Assembly: GCA_905116865.2 (NCBI GenBank)
Contig: CAJHNH020008544.1
Location: 416,669 to 480,668 of the forward strand
Origin: Candidula unifasciata
Lineage: Eukaryota > Mollusca > Gastropoda > Stylommatophora > Geomitridae
Direction of reading: 5' to 3'
Length of the DNA stretch: 64,000 nucleotides
Shown: one piece after another, positions 1-11,368 of the stretch
Numbering within the stretch: position 1 is the stretch's first letter
Layout of the letters: each line of letters begins with the position of its first letter
Translations under genes and position numbers: made by a program
Notes under the pieces: generated by a model
Seen by the model: the letters and a program-made list of their open reading frames with translations, nothing else
What the model was told of the DNA's origin: nothing
Databases searched by the model: none

Positions 1-284
1 GTTATATCGTCTTGCCGCCAATGTATAAGTCATTACACTAAACTATCTGATGAATATGTGGCTTACAGGTCATGAACGCAGTTTCATAAACTCCACAAAC
101 AAGTTTTCGAAGTCAGTTGCAGACAATTTATCCGCAGGCAGGTTTTGATTTTGACGACAATATGAATTTAGAAAGCAATAACAAACTGCTAGATGTTAAA
201 CTTAAAAAAGGAAGACCAAAACAAAACACAAAAGACAAAATTTATCGGTACAGTTTTCTTTCCCTTAGCTTAGGTTCTTAGTGA

Positions 285-402
285 TTCTTCTTCTTCTTCT
301 TCTTCTTCTTCTTCTTCTTCTTCTTCTTCTTCTTCTTCTTCTTCTTCTTCTTCTTCTTCTTCTTCTTCTTCTTCTTCTTCTTCTTCTTCTTCTTCTTCTT
401 CT
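285..402. repeat. (CTT)n / (GAA)n microsatellite
   Basis: About 39 uninterrupted trinucleotides, directly joined to the SINE that follows. The poly-Lys, poly-Leu and poly-Ser frames here are artefacts of this repeat. Confidence 0.98.
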
Positions 403-690
403 CGCGTTCACCAGCAGAAAACTCCTGCGGAAAGTTCTGGTTGTTCGTCACTTCTTGACTGCAGTCCTGTTCCAGAACCAGTGTTGCATGTGCATCCATT
501 TGATTGATCTGACTAATTTGTATGCAGACTGTTGGTTCCTTGCCTCTCAGGCAGATGCACTCCGACTTCAAAGGAAGCTCTAAATTAGTCGACTCTTACG
601 ACATGCTTTTGTGTAGACTTGTGTAGAATTCGCTCGATGGGATTCGAACTCAAGAATATCATGCTGACAGACACGTGTCAGAGATTGAAC
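403..690 (-). mobile_element. tRNA-derived SINE, GAA-tailed family (E)
   Basis: Read on the minus strand, a box-A-like TGGTTAGTTCAATC and a box B GAGTTCGAATCCC sit near the 5' end (about 635-690). The body recurs at 1455, 12570, 15200, 16850, 33840, 42480, 51625 and 52120, and the 3' end runs into the (GAA)n at 285-402. This is the most complete copy. Confidence 0.75.
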
Positions 691-1382
691 TAACCAGACA
701 GCTTTGTCATTTCTGTCAGAGATACTTCACTAAAGAAATGTTGTGTATTCACGTTCAGTTTTAGTGGTATTGCATATTTATGTAGTGTGTTGATGAAGGC
801 AATCTAGCCGAAACATTCACTTGTGGATTGTTTTTTGTGAAGCTGACTGGTTCTTAATTTTGTTTGGTTTGATATTTTGTTTTTATAGCGAAAGGCAAGC
901 GTCTAGTCACTGTACTACAGGTGCTAAATTATTGTGAGGGGGCGGGGGGGGGGGTGGGAGACCCAAGTTTAAGAACCCTAAATGTAAGCTGTTCAACAGG
1001 TTTTAGATGAAGAGAACAATGTGATAGCTAAGCTGACAAAAGTCGCACTGTCTGTGACACGAACAGGTAAACGTGCATATAAAAGGTCATGCAGGTAACA
1101 ATTAGATTTTTCTTTTTCTCTTTATGCTCTCCCCTTTAACTCTCAATAGAATACAGGCCCTGAGCTAGTTCGCGGCAAGCACTTTGTAGACCTTGACGTG
1201 AGATGTGCAGCTGAAATGTGTTTTTAACGGCATGAGGTAGCCGGTGTCAGGCCAGATCTTCCTTGTCTTTTCTTGTAGAATGCACAGTAAGTTCAAGTGG
1301 TACGTGTTTTTCAGTGGTAGAGAGGGAGTGGAGAGAGCGAGTGTGTGAAAGGGAGAGAGAGAACGTAAACAGAAAGATGGAG
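691..1382. other. No gene seen
   Basis: Unique-looking sequence with a G run near 939-955 and a purine-rich stretch at 1318-1380. The part near 1100-1200 weakly resembles a LINE 3' end. No convincing coding frame. Confidence 0.5.
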
Positions 1383-1454
1383 TTCTTCTTCTTCTTCTTC
1401 TTCTTCTTCTTCTTCTTCTTCTTCTTCTTCTTCTTCTTCTTCTTCTTCTTCTTC
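1383..1454. repeat. (CTT)n microsatellite
   Basis: 24 trinucleotides abutting a second GAA-tailed SINE, the same arrangement as at 285-402. Confidence 0.98.
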
Positions 1455-1735
1455 GCGTTTACCGGCCGTAAACTCCAGGGTAAAAGTTCTTGTTATTCGT
1501 CCACTTCTGGTCCTTAGTTTTGTTTCAGGACTTAAGTTTCGTTTGCACATCCGCTTTTCTGAGCTGGCTCATTAGTATGTGTGTGCAGACTGTCGGTTCA
1601 GTGCCTGTGAAGCAGAAGCACTCCGACTTGGAAGGAAACACCCATAATAAATTGACTTTAAAACATTCAAGTTACAGGCCAATCTTTCCGCCACAATTCT
1701 ACCCACGATGGAGCCACTGGAACCCACACAGAGAC
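1455..1735 (-). mobile_element. SINE family E, copy 2
   Basis: Shares the body of the 403-690 copy (aaactccagg, tctggtccttagttttgttt, gcagactgtcggttc, gaccccaca-like end). The tRNA-like head is degraded or missing. Confidence 0.65.
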
Positions 1736-2056
1736 AATCAATATTCCTTCATTTTACTTGAATATCATTTTTTTTTCAGACCCCACAATTTCCCAACTGC
1801 CATTTTTTAAGACAAAGAAGAAAATGCTTCAGCCATCTAGTGAGAATGCAGCCAGACCAAACTGCAAATAAGACTTTTTACAGAAAACATCTGGGAGGAA
1901 GAAGAGAGGTAGACCAAGAAAGATATGGATAAATGATGTAGCTTAAACCTGCAAAAAGATGAACAAATCTATTTATCACCTAAGCTACTCGATAAGTGCA
2001 AAAACAAAATAAAGAAAACCACGACACTAGGCTACAGTGTGTCAGAGAGATGACAA
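1736..2056. other. No gene seen
   Basis: AT-rich. About 1885-1945 reads like the basic C-terminus of a LINE (RKKRGRPRKIWIND) on the plus strand, followed by sequence with no recognised feature. Confidence 0.4.
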
Positions 2057-2172
2057 AAGAAGAAGAAGAAGAAGAAGAAGAAGAAGAAGAAGAAGAAGAA
2101 GAAGAAGAAGAAGAAGAAGAAGAAGAAGAAGAAGAAGAAGAAGAAGAAGAAGAAGAAGAAGAAGAAGAAGAA
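2057..2172. repeat. (GAA)n microsatellite
   Basis: About 38 trinucleotides. Unlike the first two arrays, no SINE body is recognisable next to it. Confidence 0.97.
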
Positions 2173-2535
2173 TCATAGACTAAAAAAAAAAAAAAACATT
2201 TGCAGACGCCAGCTGCAGACCAGGTTAAACAGTTAAGATATGGCCACTTGTGACTACGCTTCAACCACTTGTGTAGCGCTGACTGCTAACACATCTCTGA
2301 GCGCCTTGTTTACTTTGAACATCGTATTTCAGAACAAGGATGTGAAGTTTCTTATCTACAACGCTGAAGGTTTCTTTATATTATAAGCAGGTCATGGCCT
2401 GTTGCATTTGAATGCAATATATTTTATGTGGGTATACAATATCAGATGGGGATGATGATGGTGGTGGTGGTGATGATGATGACAACGATCGTCGTAAGAA
2501 TTACATGTATTATCCAATGGCATCTACGTAGACAA

Positions 2536-2795
2536 GGGAGCCGCCGTGGCAGAGCGGCTAGACGCTCGCCCCACATCAAAGGTCTTGGTTTCGCTGCCTG
2601 TGGACTTTTTTTTTTTTAATGACCTTGGCTCCCAGGTCGACCCAGCCTTTAGTGGGTACCGGGTGCAGTCCAGGGAAGTATAGGCTGCCGGCGTGATGCT
2701 AACCACATCACCTATCTTGTGTCGATTGGTCTGTAAAATATAGGTCTAGTACTAAATACCTATACGCCTAAAGGAGTGGAAAAGGGTCCTTTACT
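2536..2795 (+). mobile_element. tRNA-derived SINE family B, copy 1
   Basis: The head has a box-A-like GTGGCAGAGCGGCTAGACG and a diverged box B. The body contains gaccttggctcccaggtcga, gtgatgctaaccacatcacc and gtctgtaaaatataggtcta, and the tail ends in aaagggtcctttact. Complete copies recur on both strands through the window. Confidence 0.8.
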
Positions 2796-3049
2796 GACTA
2801 TACAATGTGTGATGTAATGATGATGGTGGTGGTGGTGGTGGTGGTGGTGATGGTTGTTGTAATGATGGTGGTGGTAGTGATGTGGTGATGGTGATGGTGG
2901 TGATGTGATGGTGGTGATGGTGATGGTGGTGATGGTGATGGTGGTGATGGTGATGGTGGTGGTGATGGTGGTGTTGGTGTTGGTGGTGATGGTGATAATT
3001 ACAACGATTGTCGTAAGAATTACTTGCAATATCCAAAGGCATCTTCATA

Positions 3050-3316
3050 GAGAAGGTCTGCGAATCGGAAGGTCGTGGGTTCGGATCCTGACAAGGGCCG
3101 GACCTTTTTTAAAAAAATGACCTTGACTCCCAGGTCGCCTCACCCTTGGGTGGGAACCAAGTATAGTCCTGGGAGTAAAGGTGGCCGGCATGATGCTGAC
3201 GATATACCCCCCCCCCACCCACCAAGTGCCGTTTAGTTTATAAAAGATAGGTCTAGCCCTATATACCCAATATGTCCGAAGGCATGGAAAAGGGTCTTTT
3301 ACCTACTTTACTTACC
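3050..3316 (+). mobile_element. SINE family B, copy 2
   Basis: Box B GTGGGTTCGGATCC at about 3076-3089, then the family body and the tail aaagggtcttttac. Confidence 0.8.
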
Positions 3317-3389
3317 TCCATAGAGAAGGTTAGTGGTAATTCGTCCCCGGTAATTTGCATCCTTTAACCTTTCCTGTGCGGCGTTCGTA

Positions 3390-3665
3390 GCTTTTACGTT
3401 GCGAGTCCGACTCGTAATTCCAACGTACCGCGATCGAAATCCACTGTTGGCCGCGTAGATTTTTAATCATGGTATGGGGTGTCGCAGGTCGACCTAGGTT
3501 TAAATTGGTACCAAGGTGTATGTCCTGTGGAAGTAAAGACGGCCGACGTAATGCTGACCACATTACCCACCTAGTGCCGAATGGTCTGTAAATATATGGG
3601 TGCTCTTCCCATATGCTCGATGCGCCTACGGCGTACAAAGGGATCTTTATTTTACTTTTACAACC
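3390..3665 (+). mobile_element. SINE family B variant
   Basis: Box B-like gatcgaaatcc near 3431, the family body, and a variant 3' end (tatgggtgctcttcccatat) shared with copies at 25411 and 51740. Confidence 0.7.
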
Positions 3666-4659
3666 TTTCCGGTACTTCTTCGACCATGAGTCGTCACCAT
3701 TTACATATTCGCTTGATTTGAAATTTAAAAAAAAAAAACAGAAAGAAAACTTATCCCTTGTTCAATCTAGTTACGACCGGCTTCTTTTTCATTTCTTTCT
3801 TTTATTCTTGCCACGAAACATTTGTTTCTTTTTTGCGAACTTTGAAATCCAGGTGTCATAAGCAGATATTTTGCCTCAGTTGATGGAAGCATAAATGGAC
3901 ATCAGAAACGAATGCGATACAAATTATTGTAGATAAAATAAAAACCATAACAATTATTTGCCTTCTTTCGTTCGCTTAATTAATTGTCAAGACACAGATT
4001 TCAGACTAAACATGGAATTATTAGGTTTCAGGCGGGTCGGTAGAAAAAGTGCATTCAATTATAATGGTTAATAAAGACTGTTATCACTATCCTCATCATT
4101 GATCATCATCAGTCATAATCATCATCATCTTCATCTTTTTCCACCTTTACCGTTCGGCGTCATGAAAAGGGACATTGTGTGGTCTAGCATTCGATGATTT
4201 TGTCATGTTGGGTAGATGTTTCATGCTTCTAATGTCATTGTTCATAGTTCATTGTTCGTTAAAAGATAATTTTCATCGCACATCGAACCTGACCATAAGT
4301 GCTCCGATCTCCTCATGAGTATATCATTAAGTGTTTTTAGGCTACTCATGAGTATAACTTTAAGTGTTTTTAGGCTAACAACTGCCATTTTGTTCCGGCT
4401 GATGTGGTGGCTCCTGCGTGGTTGTCCTGTCTCGCTGCTTCAGTTGGTACACCTGGGTATGCAATCTGTTTAGTGAAGCATCATTCTCCACGAAACTGAA
4501 CACTTCACATCTTTTATTCTCTGTTATGGCGTTGATGAAATTTATCCTGAGGTAGTCCATTCTTGATGGTCGCATTGCCAACCAGGGCATCTGTTCTCTC
4601 ATTGCCTTTCACACAAGCATACTCTGGGATAAAAATGAAGGTGATATTTGCATTCTGTA
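3666..4659. other. No gene seen
   Basis: AT-rich sequence with a short (CAT/ATC)n stretch near 4085-4135 and two copies of a roughly 35-bp piece (gagtat...aagtgtttttaggcta) at 4316-4376. No coding frame supported. Confidence 0.5.
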
Positions 4660-4667
4660 GTAATAAC

Positions 4668-5129
4668 TAGGGCTGTACCGAATATTCGCTTCGTGTTCGC
4701 TTCGGGGACCGAATAGTAGACCTAATAACTATTCGGTATTTGGCCGAGTACTTGCGGTCGGACCGAATACGAATAGTGGTTACCTTACACCCGGTTCTGC
4801 ATTCACTGCGATAGACTGAAATAACTTTCTAATTAACACAACAGTTGTTGATGCATAAGTCTGTCGTAGCGGGGGCAACTGCAACCCGGTTGCGTGGTAC
4901 AGCATCCAGTTTTAACATATGGTTGTGAGTCCTGGGCAATCGGTAGGCAGGCCAAACAATTTATTGAGGCCTCAGAGATGAGGTTTTACAGAACAATGAT
5001 TAAAATACCTTGGACAGCAACAACAACAACAAAAAGCAACAAAGATACACTATTCGTATTCTGCCGAATAGTTGGTCCCGCTATTCGTATTCGGCCGAAT
5101 AGTGAAAATCCCTATTCGTTACAGCCCTA
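4668..5129. mobile_element. hAT-like MITE carrying a LINE fragment
   Basis: The ends TAGGGCTGTA(A/C)CGAATA are inverted at 5113-5129. The flanking 8-mers gtaataac (4660-4667) and gtactaac (5130-5137) fit an 8-bp target duplication with one change. Both arms are rich in ATTCGGCCGAATAG-like palindromes. The centre (about 4880-5035) is a piece of LINE reverse transcriptase reading LTYGCESWAIGRQ and EMRFYRTMIKIPW. Confidence 0.75.
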
Positions 5130-5224
5130 GTACTAACATCCCAAGAATGATAATACAACAGTTACAAATCCCGGAAGCCTCGTTTAATCGTGGAGCCATA
5201 TAAAAAAAAAGTAAGCCAAAACCC

Positions 5225-5480
5225 CCTCTTCGCTCCTTCAAGAATATTGGGCATAGAGGTCTAGATCTATATTTTAAAAAGACCCACTGACTCTTGATGG
5301 GTGATGTAGTCAGCATCAACCCGGTCGCATTTAATTCCCAAGTTTTTTACCTGGTACCCATTTAACGGTGGGCCAACTTGGATGCATAGGTCATTTTTGA
5401 AAAAAGCATTCCAGCACCGTCCAGATTTGAACCCTTTAACTTTGTTACCGCTACATCACGGTGGTTCCAGTAAAGCCAAA
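5225..5480 (-). mobile_element. SINE family B, minus copy
   Basis: Body in reverse (gatgggtgatgtagtcagca, tggtacccattt, gcataggtcatttttgaaaa) with a degraded tRNA-like head near 5435-5465. Confidence 0.7.
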
Positions 5481-6137
5481 GAGCGCAGTTCTGCTGGGAC
5501 ACCACAAAACGGTTATGAAGTCACTGATGGTTCAACGTGGATGGGTCTTTTATTATGAACAAACCTGAGGACAGAGACGTGCAGCCGGTGCATCGTTCCG
5601 GGGTCCATGTAGCTTCAATGGTGGCCTATAAAATAATTTTTTTTTCTTTTCAAAACAATATTATCAATATTATTAACTCTTTGTGTCCCAAAGAACGCAC
5701 TATGCGTCACTGGGTATTATTAGCGTTTATCAATCAGTGTGTTATCTATGCTTTTTTCCTCTTATGTTTAGTGAACCACTCTGAAGAACTATGAAAAAGA
5801 TATTTGTTTCCTTCAAGGGTTGTATAGTTAGCCCCTCTGGAAGAAGTATACCTATGCGTTTAATATTGCCAGGAAGAAGTATACCTATGCGTTTAATATT
5901 GCCATTGCTTATTCCCTCGGACATAAGCTAGGATATTGTGTGACTGGAAGAGTAAATAAAAAAAAAAATTAAAAAAAATACCGTATTGGATATATACTTC
6001 ATACTCCGTACTTTGTGTGTCCTAGCAAAACCGCCGTGTAGCCTTGTTTCACATAAACCCCTAAAACGGTGGAAAGTTAACCGTGGGACATGAAGAAAAA
6101 CAAATGCATTTTTTAGATGTACTATTCTTGACAGTCA
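5481..6137. other. No gene seen; short tandem duplication
   Basis: Two copies of a 36-bp unit (ggaagaagtatacctatgcg ...) lie at about 5839-5905. The rest is AT-rich with A runs near 5955-5980. Confidence 0.5.
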
Positions 6138-6300
6138 TAATTTTTCGGCCATGTTATGAGAAAAGGGAAAATGGTACTTGTTGTGACCACTGGAAAGATC
6201 TGTGGAAGAAGGGATACAGGAAGACAACGAGAGAAGAATCTTGACAGTCTTGTTGCATGGCATGGAGGTTTGTCAGCACACAAACTGGGAAAGATATAAA
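6138..6300 (+). mobile_element. LINE 3'-end fragment
   Basis: Reads FFGHVMRKGKMVLVVTTGKI and GRQREKNLDSLVAWHGGLS, the zinc-knuckle-adjacent C-terminus typical of RTE/jockey-type ORF2 proteins. Truncated at both ends. Confidence 0.75.
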
Positions 6301-6420
6301 ACCGAACGAAAAGAACATCAGCCAGCTTCCATATATAACAAATACAAACAAAACGTGAACGTTGCGGCTATTTAGCCTTCTTCGGCACATACATAGATTA
6401 CAGAATACTACACAAATCGT

Positions 6421-6680
6421 TCTACAAATGTTTAATTCTAATCCACAGCGATGATAAATCGTGCAGAAGTGTATTGGCTGTTCTCTTCACGGCTGAAAAA
6501 GTGTGTACATTCAAGTTAAATTTGTGCATGGAGCGGGAAACTCTGCAACTCGAGGTGATGCAAAACGTAAAAGAAAGAGGTTTCATGAATAAGGTGCTAC
6601 ACAAACTGATACATGTTGCAGGAGATCGCCGATCGTGGAAAGATATGATCACCCACGCCAGTCGGCAAGGCACCTGATGA
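6421..6680 (+). mobile_element. LINE 3'-end fragment
   Basis: Ends in DRRSWKDMITHASRQGT and stop, the usual terminal motif of these LINEs. An ATG-TGATG-like tail follows. The first about 85 bp recur at 7262-7350. Confidence 0.65.
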
Positions 6681-8115
6681 TGATGACTATTCAATTTGTG
6701 AACGGGGACTTGGTTTGCGTGGCAGTTCCCAATTAAAAAGATGAGGGAAATTTTCTGGGAGTCATAGAGTTGTTGCCTCATTGGGATCCACTTGTAAAAT
6801 AACATGTTTTGAAAGTCAAAGAGTCACAGGAAAAAGGAGAACGGATTCAAATATATTATCTCGGTGCCTATTTCCAAAACGAATTGATTGTTGGGTGTTT
6901 CTCACTGCAAAACAACACATTTTGGGGACCGCTGTTACTGTTTATGTATGGCCAGTTTCATCCCATGTTGAGCAACCGTTCTTTTGGATTAAATGGGAAC
7001 CAGTCTAAAATTGTAGAAAGGTAATACAAGCCATAAAACATGATATGACAAAGCGCATATGATGTAGGGAAATTGAAAGAACATGATTTACCTACCACTG
7101 TCAGTATGTCGTGCTCAAGGCTTTAACAATGCAGCCAACCTGACATGCAAAAATATAAAGGTGTACCAGGCAATGTAAAACAGCTTCATTTTCCCCATGT
7201 GAACATCACACCCTTAACATTCGTGAACCCACAAAGATGCTTTGGAATTGTATAAACTGTATATGAAATGTTTATTTTTTTAGTCCAAAGCGATGAGAAA
7301 TATTGCAGAAGTGTATTGACTGTTCTCGTCACAGCTTAAAATGTGTGTACAGTCAATAAAAAGAAGAACTCCACAGGGGAGCGTGTACAGAAAGAGTCTA
7401 CCGATCATCAGAAGAAGATCACTCGGCAATTGTTTCGGCCCATTACCTCCTAAAAAAAATTCAGAGGGTGGGCCGACCTGGGTCATGACGCCCAGGCATC
7501 TTCTTTTGCTGCACTTCATCGGATGTTCTCGGTCAGGGTCGAGACGAAATGGTGACTAAGTTAAATAAATTTTTTTTTTTCTAAACGTCTGTCTCCTATG
7601 CAATATGCTAGATAGTGTTGCTGGTGGACTGACTGTTCTTTTCAGTGCTGTGGTTAACATTTCGGTTTCCTCTGGGAGTAGCTATCAATTCCTTGAGATA
7701 AACTGAAAGAAAAATCAAAATCGCCAGCTAATCAATATCCAGCTGATATCAGTGAAGATCTTGCAACGGAGATTAATCATTTGGCGTCTGTTTTTCGAGA
7801 CATTCTGGAGAGGGTCAACTGAGTAACTGAGTTCATTTGGGCGATTGAATTGCAAAACCAGCTAGAAGGACTCTTTCCAAATATACGTGTCTGCCTCTGT
7901 ATTCTGTACACAATTCCTGCCACTGTTGCCTCTACGGAGCGTTCAGTCAGCAAAGTAAACGTGATAAAAATTTTTTATCTAAGATCGACTGTGTCTTTGG
8001 AGACGACTGATAGATTTGACAAGTCTTATAGTATTTTCTCTGATAATTAAAAAAAACGCAATTATTTTGATGATGTCCTTCGAAATTTTGTCAGGAAAAG
8101 GCCAAACAAGCAACG

Positions 8116-8118
<3 letters not shown>
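6681..8118. other. No gene seen
   Basis: Mostly unique-looking. 7262-7560 repeats the start of the 6421 fragment and reads as degraded LINE 3' sequence. A T run lies at about 7571-7580. Confidence 0.5.

Positions 8119-8202
<84 letters not shown>
8119..8202. repeat. (TC)n microsatellite
   Basis: About 42 dinucleotides with one interruption. It abuts the 3' end of an inverted LINE piece, in the place of that LINE's simple-repeat tail. Confidence 0.97.
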
Positions 8203-8204
<2 letters not shown>

Positions 8205-9013
8205 CCTTTCTATTCCCCAATGGAGCATAGGCCCTCAACCAATTCATGCCAAGTCGTTCTATCCTTCGCCATTACATGGAGCTCTCCCCATGTCCTCCCA
8301 TCTTTCTAACTTCATTCTCAGCTCTCTTCTGCATGTGTGTGTTTTTGTTTTGTTTTTTGGCCTTCCATTATTCCTGTGCCCCTGTGGGTTCCAATGCGAA
8401 GACATTCTAGTTATGCCGTTCTCCTGTTTTCTCAGTGTGTGTTCTATCCAACGCCAACGCCTTTTCCTCACCTCTTGATCCACTGGAGCCTGTTTAGTTC
8501 TCTCCCAAAGCTCTGCATTAGTTATTCTATCATGCTATTTACCACGGGCCAGGGGAGATTCTTCAAGTATAAGTATGACACGGTGTGGAGAAACCCGAAA
8601 GGAGTCCGGATCGTCGACGTACCTCCTCTCATCTAGGAAAACCTCCAGAATTGGCATCTGGAATGTTAGAACTCTCTATGATATAGGGAGAAAAATGGAA
8701 GTAGCAAGGGAAATGAAACATTATAGAATTAGTATTTTAGGGTTATGTGAAACTAGATGGACTGGGGCAGGAAAAAGTATTCCAACGTTTTTTAGCAGAA
8801 TATAAATGTCATTTCATCTTAGCTATTATAACTGTTATGAGCTTGTAATCAGTCTAGTATTAAATTAATTGATTGTTTATTGTTTATTTATTAGTAGTAG
8901 TAGAAGTACATTTTACCCCACTAGGACATCACACAAGCGACAAACACCCGATTACACAAGGTGCCACCACGCGGATGAGGATCGCCAGTGGAGTGGTCCC
9001 TGAAACCGCGTTC
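8203..9013. mobile_element. Rearranged RTE-like LINE piece, copy 1
   Basis: 8203-8537 is the LINE 3' end in minus orientation ([29 protein letters not shown]). 8538-8785 is the same LINE's 5' end in plus orientation (IGIWNVRTLYDIGRKM, ILGLCETRWTGAG, the start of an APE-type endonuclease). About 8880-9013 is a piece of the dispersed family A repeat. This head-to-head joint fits a 5'-inverted, internally deleted insertion. From about 8409 on, the whole arrangement recurs at 10763-11368. Confidence 0.8.
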
Positions 9014-9179
9014 TTTGAGCTTCTAATAATGATAAATTATAATAAATTCTTTAGCCGGACTAAAGAAAATGATAGAGTCCATGGAAAAACCGTAAAAAAA
9101 AAGGGTCCTCATGTCTTAGATAACTGGCTACCAAGATCGTCATCATCATCATCAATCAGCGGGGCCTTTACAGAACGTC

Positions 9180-10612
9180 GCTCTCGCCAAAGCAGTGTTC
9201 TCTACAAGAAGTTTGATGAACCAACACTAACCTGGATCTATCAGTGTTCTCTACAAGAAGATTGGTGAACCAGCACTAACCTGGATCTATCAGTGTTCTC
9301 TACAAGAAGATTGGTGAACCAGCACTAACCTGGATCTAGCAGTATTCTCTACAAGAAGATTGGTGAACTAGCACTAACCTGGATCTAGCAGTATTCTCTA
9401 CAAGAAGATTGGTGAACTAGCACTAACCTGGATCTAGCAGTATTCTCTACAAGAAGATTGGTGAACTAGCACTAACCTGGACCTAGCAGTGCACACTACA
9501 AGGAGATTGGTGACCCAGCACTAACCTTGATCTAGCAGTGCTCACTACAAGAAGATTGGTGAACCAGCACTAACCTGGATCTAGCAGTGCTCACTAGAGG
9601 AAGGCTGGTGAACCAACATCCAACATTTTTTTTTGGGGGGGGGGGGGGGAGGAGTGCTCACTATAGGAACGCTATTGAATAAACACCAAACTGGGGCGAA
9701 CAGTGCTCACTACAAGAAGACTGGTAAACCAACATCGAACCGGGGCGAACAGTGCTTACTACAAGAAGACTTGTGAACTAACATCGAACTTAGGCGAGCG
9801 GTGCTCACTACAAGAAGACTGGTGAACAAACAACATTGAACTTGAACGAGCAGTGCTCACTACATGAAGACTGGTAAACCAACATCGAACCAGGGCGAAC
9901 AGTGCTCACTATAAGAAGACTTGTGAACTAACATCAAACTTCGGCGAGCAGTGCTCACTACAAGAAGACTGGTAAACCAACATCGAACCGGGGCGAACAG
10001 TGCTCACTACAAGAAGACTGGTAAACCAACATCGAACCGGGGCGAACAGTGCTCACTACAAGGAGACTGGTAAACCAACATCGAACCAGGGCGAACAGTG
10101 CTCACTATAGAAGACTGGTTAACCAACATCGAACTTGGGCGAACAGTGCTCACTACCAGAAGAGTGGTGAACCAACAACATCGAACTTGGGCGAGCAGTT
10201 CTCACTACAAGAAGACTGGTAAACCAACATCGAACCAGGGCGAACAGTGCTTACTACAAGAAGACTTGTGAACTAACATCGAACTTAGGCGAGCGGTGCT
10301 CACTACAAGAAGACTGGTGAACAAACAACATTGAACTTGAACGAGCAGTGCTCACTACAAGATGACAGGTGATCTAACATCGAACTTGGGCGAGCAGTGC
10401 TCACTACAAGAAGACTGGAGAACAAGCATCGAACTTGGATGAGCAGTGCTCACTATAGGAAGACTAGTGATCCAACATCCAACTTGGACGAGCAGTGCTC
10501 ACTACAAGAAAATCTAGTGAACCAACATCGAAATAAGGCGAGCAGTGCTCACTACAAGAAGGCTGGTGAACCAGCACTAATCTGGGGCGAGCAGTGCTCA
10601 CTTCAAGAAGAA
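9180..10612. repeat. 49-bp tandem array (about 29 units)
   Basis: Head-to-tail units containing cagtgctcactacaagaaga, ctggtgaacca and acatcgaac with variable ends. The first third forms a subfamily (attggtgaaccagcactaac). A G run interrupts at about 9636-9650. Units touch each other, so there are no spacers. No frame runs through the array. Confidence 0.95.
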
Positions 10613-10762
10613 TGATATCAACGGTATATTTTTAGACGGCCCCATCTCGTCGGCTCCGAGATTTTGTAGGGAAATCCCTAGAACATACCACACTACAGGG
10701 GCGATTAGGGTTAGTAACAGTCATTGTTTATTTAACTCTTGCCTAAACACCCCCTCTCCCCC

Positions 10763-11368
10763 GTTATGCCGTTCTCCTGTTTTCTCAGTGTGTGTTCTAC
10801 CCAACGCCAGCGCCTTTTTTCACCTCTTGGTCCACTGGAGCCTGTTTAGTTCTCTCCCAAAGCTCTGCATTAGTTATTCTATCATGCTATATACCAAGGG
10901 CCAGGGGAGGCTCTTCAAGTAGAAGTATGACACGGTGTGGAGAAAGCCGAAAGGAGTCCGGATCGTCGACGTACCTCCTCTCATCTAGGAAAACCTCCAG
11001 AATTGGCACCTGGAATGTTAGAACTCTCTATGATATAGGCAGAAAATGGAAGTAGCAAGGAAAATGAAACTTATAAAAGTAGTATTTTAGGGTTATGTGA
11101 AACTAGATGGACTGGGGCAGGGAAAAGTATTCCAACTTTGTTTAGCAGAACGTAAATGTTATTTCATCTTAGCTATAAAAACTGTTATGAACTTGTAATC
11201 AATCTAGTATTAAATTTAATAATTGTGTTTACTGTTTATATATTAGTAGTAGTAGAGGTACATTTTACCCTACTAGGACATCACACAAGCGACAAACACC
11301 CGATGACACAAAGTGCCACCACGCGGATGAGGATCACCCGTGGAGAGGTCCCAGAAACCGCGTTCAGC
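10763..11368. mobile_element. Rearranged RTE-like LINE piece, copy 2
   Basis: Direct repeat of about 8409-9013, including the head-to-head LINE joint and the family A piece. Homology starts at gttatgccg and stops at accgcgttc in both copies. The two copies bracket the 49-bp array. Confidence 0.85.

Larger units (their letters stand above)
2440..3316 (+). repeat. Tandem segmental duplication: GAT/GGT repeat plus SINE
   Basis: Two roughly 0.4-0.5 kb units start with a (GAT/GGT)n stretch (2446-2483 and 2818-2998). Each continues with a shared piece (cgtcgtaagaattac and following) and ends in a SINE of family B. The second microsatellite is much expanded. Confidence 0.7.

Noticed and set aside
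278..583. Poly-Lys and poly-Leu proteins on both strands
   Set aside because: They are frames through the (CTT)n microsatellite. The same applies to frames over 1383-1454, 2057-2172, 2818-2998, 8119-8202, 19318-19361, 21253-21360, 22389-22724 and 55360-55445.
9180..10612. CRISPR-like array
   Set aside because: Units are contiguous and variable with no unique spacers and no cas genes, in a eukaryotic setting. It is a minisatellite.
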